This document shows positions 57,490-64,000 of a DNA stretch of 64,000 bases, piece after piece; position 1 is the stretch's first letter, and each line of letters begins with the position of its first letter. Under the pieces are notes generated by a model, which was not told where the DNA came from, did no database searches, and was given only the letters and a program-made list of their open reading frames with translations. The stretch is from Zhengitettix transpicula (taxonomy: Eukaryota; Arthropoda; Insecta; Orthoptera; Tetrigidae). The stretch is from assembly GCA_037074705.1 (NCBI GenBank), contig CM073591.1:91361532-91425531 (forward strand), in the 5' to 3' direction. A program made the position numbers and the translations under genes.

Positions 57490-59595
57490 CAGAAGAATCT
57501 AGAAGACAACATTGGATAGACTCTAGTTTAAAAGTATATAGATTCAGATTTGCTAGAAGATAATTAATGGTCTAGATTTAAATACTAGTTTTAATGGCAG
57601 CCACACAGTTGCTGCTCACCTTAAAATATGGAGATCACATAATCAAATATGAAAAGCAAATAAATATCTGCATATTATTGGATACCAGAATAACTTTCTC
57701 CGTAACCAAAAGACGACTCATCCTCCTAAAGCAAAACTGGTGAGCCAGCAAGAATATCTTCAGCCTAACCTACAAAGCTACATTAACAACAATTCTTGAC
57801 AATGGAGCCCACTCTACTGCACGGCACCAAAATCCATACTCAATACGATCCAGAACAACGCCCTCAGGAGAATCGTTGGATGCATCCACATCACTCCTAT
57901 CGTAAGACTCTACAATGACATACCAAAGGGCTCAAGTATAATATTAAAAATAATAAAAATTCCTTTGAACACCATGCACCTCTGCTAACATCCGAACCCA
58001 ACCAATCCCATCATACTCTCACTTCAGTTTCAACACCACGCATCAATAAGAACCTCCGGGAACTAATCTCAATCACTGACATATTGAAGACCTGCGGGAG
58101 AATTCTCTCGCAGGTCGAACCTTTTAGGAGAGATACGAAGGGGCTACCTTTGGGGTTGCCTTTTCCTCTCCGTTTTTGAACTAAGGTTCCCACAAGCCGA
58201 GGCATCTCGGCCTGTTCTGAGAGGTGTATGTCCCGGGGTCACAGACCTTGGGCATACGGTAAGAGTTGTCCGCTATTCCCATTGGAATAGTCGGCCAGCT
58301 GCCTCCTAAACTGGTCGAGGCACGGAGAAGGGAATGCTGCGTCCCCACAGCAAACTCCTCTCCCGCCATCGGAAGGACGTGGGACAAGTACCAAATACCC
58401 GACCTACCTGATACAAGTTTTTCTAGGGTTTGTCCTGCATTTCTTTTGGCGAATGTCGGGTAGGATCCTTAAAATATAGCCCGGGGCCCTAGTTAACCCT
58501 TGGCTACCTTCCTCTACCCTTCCGCAGCCCCCCTTTCAAAGCCCTTCCTATGCTATTAAAGGGGACTTGCCCAACGTGGATTACCCTCATGTAGCCTGTT
58601 GCCCTAAAAAAATCAAAAAAATCTCAATACTCCCTGACGTTGACCACAATTCATCCTCCAATACTCCCCCGTGGAACTTAGCAGAACTCCCCATTGACAC
58701 CTCCCTCAGCCCAACCCCCAAAAAGAATACTCCGAGAAAAAATGTCCAACTAATATCTCCACGCCATAATCGAGAAATATGGAAATTCTGCTCAGTTGTA
58801 TGCTGATGCCTCAAAAACGGAAACAAAGAACCACAAGCGCGTTTATACACGTGAATCATAGGAAGTTGGTCCAGATCAACTCATCTGCATCCATCACGAC
58901 AGCGGAGATCTAAGTAATACTCAGGGTTCTCGAATACTGCACTGAATCCCCTATAAAGAACGTAATAATCTTCTCTGACTCTCTGGAAGCATTTAACGCC
59001 ATAATGGACCCAAAAATCTGGACGGGAAACATTAACAAAATCAGAATAGTTTTACAGAACATATCAGCAAGTCAAAAATCAATCCACTTCATGCTCAATT
59101 AGCGAGAAACGAGATTGCGGAAGCTCTCGCTACCAATGTACGGCATGAGCATCATCCTGACACATCTGCAGTATTCACAGTTTCTGACATATACAAGGAG
59201 TTCAAGAAGAAAATCAAATTGGCAAGCAAGGAGGCGTACTGGAAACAACGTACTCTTCCATCAGGAAATAACATCATCCGAACTAATACTTCCCAAGAAC
59301 CTCCACAGAAACCAGCAGATATTAATATCCAGGATAAGATCCCACCATACCAACCTCTCGCATGCAGAACACCCCAACCCATATGTAGTCCCTGCAACCA
59401 TTCAACATGTGTGCTCTTTGAATGCAGAAAATCGAAGAAAAACGAAACAAGGCAATAGCCAAATTCAATACTAAATACTTCTGCAATGATCCAGAAGAAA
59501 TCGCTTCATTACTAGCGTTCATATCCAGTGCCAAAATCGACCATCTAATTTGAGGAGAAACTGAATGCAACCACAATCATCACACTAGAATAAAG
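57490..59595 (+). mobile_element. LINE relic L8 (RT C-terminus and RNase H region), interrupted by an S-repeat
   Basis: Plus-strand LINE remnant. Frames in order: LLDTRITFSV and RLILLKQ (after the palm), ALRRIVGCIHITPI, then the S-repeat (58088-58618), then PPWNLAELPIDTSLSPTP, YADASKTE-like YADASKT at 58800 (frameshifted), VIIFSDSLEAFNAIMDP (RNase H second strand region with D), NEIAEALATNVRHEHH (RNase H end) and SASKEAYWKQR-type tail to 59590. An RNase H domain is typical of some I- and Jockey-type arthropod LINEs. Many shifts; inactive. Confidence 0.75.
58088..58618 (+). repeat. S-repeat copy 16 (full-length), inserted in LINE L8
   Basis: Plus orientation, 5' hairpin CTGCGGGAGAATTCTCTCGC, then AGGTCGAACCTTTTAGGAG, the complete body, CATGTAGCCTGTTGCCCT and an A tail. 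The flank AATCTCAATCACTGACATA (58066 on) resembles AATCTCAATACTCCCTGACG after the tail, a diverged target-site duplication of about 20 bp. It lies between two parts of LINE L8. Together with copy 6 this defines the family ends. Confidence 0.9.
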
Positions 59596-59639
59596 AAAAT
59601 ATTATATAACCTATCAGTTGACGCGACCATAAAATTTCA

Positions 59640-60070
59640 GTTAAAAAAACAACATTGGAATAGGATGTTTCATGAATAAGTTTTGCGTCGTATCGCCACA
59701 GCAGGATGGTATCCTGACAGGAAAATCTAGGAATACTGCAATTTACTATTTCACACCATCAGTTCAAAACTTTCTGGATAATAAACTGAAAGTAACGGGA
59801 ATCTTCACGAATCATAAAGTATTTGTTCTAGTTAATCACAATATTTTGCGTTAAATCAATTTTTATGCCATTTGAGGTTTTTGTTTTGTTGTTATTAAAA
59901 TTCTCTTAGCATATCCGGAAACAACGAGGATAGTTAGAAAATAAAAGTGGCAGAACCGATTTGCCCGATGTGCAGAAAATAACCTGTTAAGTGCCTCAAA
60001 GGTTCACTTCAGTCCCATTTCTTTTCAAATTATATAAACGACCTTACGAAATATATTAATCTTCTGAAAT
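59640..60070 (+). mobile_element. LINE relic L9 (palm fragment)
   Basis: VVSPQQDGILTGKSRNTAIY and VQNFLDNKLKVTGIFTNH (59672-59854), then VNHNILR, which equals the C-V-N-H-x-I-L of the palm after the first Asp. A second part near 60010 reads CLKGSLQSHFFSNYINDLTK, the G-V-P-Q-G-S-x-L-x-P...Y-I-N-D-L motif. Related to L7 (same sequence family in opposite orientation). Truncated and inactive. Confidence 0.7.
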
Positions 60071-62564
60071 CCTACTTATTGACCTGAAAGTCGATGACGA
60101 GTTAAAGCACTTGATATGGATGGTTCAAATGAAAACAAGTCAGTACGGGGAATTCGACGAAGATTTCAATTGCTTCAATTGCTTGAATGGAAGGTTGTAA
60201 GCTTCAAGGTGGTTAAATGATAACTTTTCTGACAACGCATCGTTTTAAGTAAAATTCTCATGTTGTGTTAAACTTAATGTCGTGTAAGTTAGGATCTGTC
60301 TTTTTCACTAGTGACGATTTTTCGGTAACACAGTCACTACCAAAATGGTATAATATGCTCAATTTCACTCCATTGTGTGTTGTGGTATTGCAATGTGGTG
60401 ACGATCTCGTCGTAGACCTAACTTTGAAGTTTCCAAGATTCAAAAATGAGCGATTAGAATATTAGCCGGAAATTAATTGACGAATAAATTCTATAGCTAC
60501 TGAATACATTTTTGAAATCTTAAAATTTGTAAAATGTGTCAGAAATATGATACAAGAAATTGTTTGTCTCTTAAACGAAACAAACGTCGGCTTAAAATAT
60601 ATTTTTCGGGTTTAAAGTTATTTTGCAGGCAACTGAGTGATAATAATATTAGAATATTATATTAAAATATCGTATTGTGTGGATCTTACTAGTCAATCAA
60701 TGAAATTGCTAATCGGTCCGAGAATTGTTGATTTAGACCACCAATCTCCACAAAAGTACTGGTATTATGAAGACCTTAGCAAGTGTAATAATTAACATTT
60801 GTACTCTATTAATTATTTTTTTCTTATATCATATTTCACCTGAGGTGATTCATCACTACTCAACCAAATGGTGAAATGAGTTAAAATAATGAATCTCTGA
60901 TCGTGTGTTAGTTAGTGTAACATAGCCAGTCTGCCCGAAGGTCAATAGTAGCATTATAAATTGAACAAACGTAACTTTATCATTATGTACAAGTTTTCTG
61001 TATCATCGATGTGATTTTTACATTTGTGTAATTATTTTTTCACCTTCTTATTCCTCTTCATTTTTATCATCTTCAAATAATTTATTTTATGTATTTTTTC
61101 ATTTGACTACTTATTAATTTGTGTTTTCTTTCATACGTATTTTCCGTATCCTTATCACTTGTGCGTGTTTGTGAGTGGTGTCTTTCATTCTGATTGATAT
61201 ATATTTTAGATCAATTGAAAAGAACAGTTGTAACATACCTGAAAACATATTTTAACTAACCAAGGTGATAGATATCACTTCACTTCGGTTTATTTTGAAT
61301 CTGTTTGATTAACGGAGCACTATCACTTCACTTATCTGAAATACACTTCACTACACTAACATATATTCATTCGAGAGTTCAGTATGAGTCTAAATTTTCT
61401 TTCCGTTAGAGGACTTTCCCCACGGTGCTTTGACTTGTCCTATATCCTTATTAAAGGGCTAATGGAATTAATAAATCTAAATGAATAAGACTTAAATTCA
61501 GAGATTCCTCGTTCGTGGCTTCTGTATTGGCACCGTTCACTATTTGCAACACTCCCGCCCGTTGCTGTGTCTACACAACGCGAACGACCGTACACATGCT
61601 TGCGTTTACGAGCGGTATAAATCGCAAATTGTTTTTGCGATCTCGTATTGCACCAATTATGTTTCACGTGACCTGCTGACATTCAAGAAATAATATTCGC
61701 TTGTCCAGTGTAGAATTGCTTAATCTGTTAAGAACAGGCCCTACATTCACGTTTAATGAGTTCGTAAACTCGCTCGATTCGAAGGAATGTTTAAATATTT
61801 CCGATGTCAACGTAATGAATGAATCACATTTCCATACGAAACATAGAAATATAGAAATTCGAGCACAATACTTGAATAGTGTAAACAAATAGATTACAAA
61901 TCGACTAGTAGTGAACTAAGTAGGACCTCCTGTTACATATAATGGCTTAACAAGTACTATAAAAACTAATAAAGTAGAAAATTCCAACAGTAGGCTGTGT
62001 AACTATTTGTTTAATATTGAAATGTAGTGTAAGCTGAGCTATCACAAATATCTCCGTTTTTCCGTATATCTTCTAGCGTGATAATAATCAGACACGTGAC
62101 GTCATAGCATGCGTAAAGGCCGGTTGAAATGCAACTCTACTGCGCAGCAGTAGCATTCTCCTCGATAACTCAATAAAATGAAAACTTATTAATTTGCTTA
62201 ACTGTTATACAATAGCGGTTCATTAAAATAAGTATCTAAAAATTTCTAATTTAATTAAAAGCCAATTTGCATTAATTTACGGACCATTGCAAACTAAACA
62301 CATGGGTATACCATTTTTTTAAATGAAGTGAAATGTTATCCAAATACATATTAATATGTTATAAAGCACACAAAATTACGTTCTGATCAGTAGTTAGAGT
62401 TATTAGTGCTTATGCACTATAACGGATGTTCCAAAATAACACCGAAAGGAAAGAAAACTTGGTACACGTGTGATATACAGACTAGGAAGAGGGAGACATA
62501 CCAAGTACCCCCAGAGCAGAGATTCCCAACAGCGGTCAATGAAAGTTTTCAAAGGTTATACTGA
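60071..62564. other. 2.5 kb without a supported feature
   Basis: AT-rich; minus frames at 61440-61682 and 61664-61888 and a plus frame at 61701-61892 have no recognised motif. No repeat partner was seen in the window. Confidence 0.45.
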
Positions 62565-62716
62565 GTAAAATAAGTCTGATAAATAATTTATTATCTAATA
62601 ATTTTATATAGAGAATATATAGTGTGCTGGCCGATGATAAAGTTCTGTTGTAATTTTATTTTATTTTTATGATATATAATTTTACGTAATAAATTATTTA
62701 TCAGACTTTTTTACTT
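62565..62716. mobile_element. Small MITE-like inverted-repeat element
   Basis: A perfect 22-bp inverted repeat, AGTCTGATAAATAATTTATT at its core: 62572-62593 and 62688-62709. The match extends imperfectly outward (GAGTAAAATA / GAAATAAGTAAAA). Total about 150 bp with an AT-rich, noncoding middle. The superfamily is unknown because the target duplication is unclear. Confidence 0.65.
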
Positions 62717-62929
62717 ATTTCATAATATGCAAAATAAATGCAAGGAAAAAACGCGAATCTTATTCAAACTTGAACAGTCATATTTGGGGTTCCCTCCGAA
62801 ATATGATTGAATATTTTGAAATCTCCTGTTTTTGAAAAATATATAATTAATGTTGATGGCAATCAAATGTACACTGGCAACTTGAAGCAATGAAAGGAAG
62901 ATGTCAATGTACATTATAAATGTTTTCGA

Positions 62930-63250
62930 GGGTAGTGTACGAGCTTACCAGGGAGACCTTCCTAATAGAGGATTTAATATGCGAGCTGATACTACCAGCT
63001 GGTTCCAGCTTCAGACAGCTTTTACAGGATCTGTATGAGAGGAAAAGGAACATACCGGAGAACTTCTACGCAACATCTGCTATGCAGGACAGGACATGGA
63101 TGGAAGCTAACCATGAACTACGCCACACGAAGACGAGACTGACGATCCATGGCTTTCACCATAAAGTGTGCTGCAACAAAGTATTTCATGAATCAAATGG
63201 CGAGTGTGTGTGTGTGAGTTGTGTTTAGAAGTCTGTGATAGATATCATAT
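62930..63250 (+). pseudogene. Fragment of unrecognised protein (paralogue of 21103-21390)
   Basis: The frame 62920-63228 reads VYELTRETFLIEDLICELIL, then QLLQDLYERKRNIPENFYAT, WMEANHELRHTKTR and LTIHGFHHKVC, followed by a Cys-rich end (ECVCVSC) translated from a GT run. The minus-strand copy at 21.1 kb aligns throughout and past the stop (GATAGATATCATATTG versus GACAGATATCACTCATATTG). Function unknown. A dispersed, possibly mobile, coding sequence. Confidence 0.5.
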
Positions 63251-63518
63251 TGTAAAATATAGGAATAGACATAAATCTATCGTAGCTTACAGCAAGGAAA
63301 GGTTGTAATGTAATGTGGTTTGCACGGCAGGTGTCCGCTTCCAATACATTATTATTATAAATATTTTGGAAGTTTAGATATTCCGTCTCGTTTGAAAAGT
63401 GTTAAAACCAACATTTGTTTTTTCTACTTAAAAAATTAGTTGAATTTAAGGAGAATTTTAAAGATAAAATCAATTTTTCAAACAAGTGGTTTTATAATTT
63501 TTGAAATTGTAAATATAT

Positions 63519-64000
63519 TGTAATGCCAATTAATTAGACCATTAATTGTTTGGACATTAAATTTGAAATGTTTGATAAATCCATTATAGCGGTCTGATCG
63601 AACAAAGCAACAACGGAAAAGCGACCTCAGCTGCTTTTGTGGTAAAGTATAAATGGCGTTTGCGCGCATGAAAGTCGGGCAGTTTTACGTCTATAGCCAG
63701 CCAGGAAAGGAAGTCAGTTTTTTTTACGTCTACAGCCAGCTAGGATAGAGTTGGTGATGAAAGATTGCTGTGGACGGATGAAGTTATTCTGATGAGCAGC
63801 AAGGAGCGGTTGACAGTTTAAGTCTACAGCAATAATGAGCTAAAGAAAAGTTAGTTCGCTCCGAAAGAATAAAACAGTTAAAACAAATCTTCAAGGAGCT
63901 ACGTTGCAGTTTAAGTCCAAATCAGTAAAAGACTAATAAATCTACGAATCATAGGATTCTTGTAAGGCAAGCAGACATCAGACAGCTGACAATCAGGAGG
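63519..64000 (+). mobile_element. TAn element copy E, cut by the window end
   Basis: Starts TGTAATGCCAATTAATTAGA after AATATAT and follows copy C closely: CCATTAATTG, GTCTACAGCCAGC, AAATCTTCAAGGAGCTACG, CATAGGATTCTTGTAAG. A partly duplicated segment (TTTTACGTCTATAGCCAGC and TTTTACGTCTACAGCCAGC) lies at 63680-63745. The right end lies beyond the window. Confidence 0.65.

Overview
The window looks like repeat-dominated nuclear DNA from an invertebrate, most likely an insect with a large genome. It is AT-rich. It carries mariner transposons, many non-LTR (LINE) reverse-transcriptase relics, a Penelope-like element, Helitron ends and long (TA)n tracts. Nothing is bacterial: there are no operons, ribosome binding sites or long intact genes. 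A polyneopteran (cockroach, termite or stick insect) is my guess from the overall repeat style. It is not proven by the sequence.

I found no complete host gene. The best host-gene candidate is a single 233-bp exon at 30202-30434 ending at a good splice donor; a weaker terminal-exon candidate lies at 42553-42668. Almost everything else I can name is a mobile element or relic.

Four dispersed families dominate. (1) A GC-rich family I call the S-repeat, up to about 560 bp, has at least 16 copies at about 3.0, 5.5, 6.4, 11, 12.7, 13.4, 16.8, 24.7, 25.1, 31.3, 44, 45, 53.9, 54.5, 55.2 and 58.3 kb. The copies are variably 5'-truncated, several end in an A-rich tail, and some have target-site duplications; three sit inside other elements. 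(2) A family of about 0.8-1.1 kb that I call TAn elements begins TGTA, ends TACA or similar and sits inside (TA)n microsatellites, at 2757-3818, 11698-12585, 22229-23242, 35674-36593, 36619-37429 and 63519-end, with a divergent candidate at 33304-33928. Its layout resembles an LTR. (3) LINE relics from several clades lie at 0.1-1.1, 5.7-8.6, 11.4, 26.3-26.9, 28.8-29.3 and 56.8-60.1 kb. (4) Fold-back or terminal sequences contain hammerhead-ribozyme-like cores of the kind known from Penelope-like elements, at about 3.95, 9.64, 12.85, 28.4, 39.9/40.4, 43.7 and 48.07 kb. The copy at 39.9-40.4 kb also keeps coding traces of a Penelope-type GIY-YIG endonuclease.

Other elements are a mariner bounded by inverted repeats and TA (18471-19609), a second mariner relic with recognisable D,D34D residues (38376-39310), two Helitron-like 3' ends (48039 and 53123) with related internal fragments at 7.5-7.9 and 23.7-24.0 kb, and a small MITE (62565-62716). 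A 144-bp palindrome lies at 24331-24474. A fragment of an unrecognised protein occurs twice, at 21.1-21.4 kb (minus) and 62.9-63.2 kb (plus). The rest is AT-rich sequence in which I see no supported feature. All family names come from reading motifs by eye; no database search was run.
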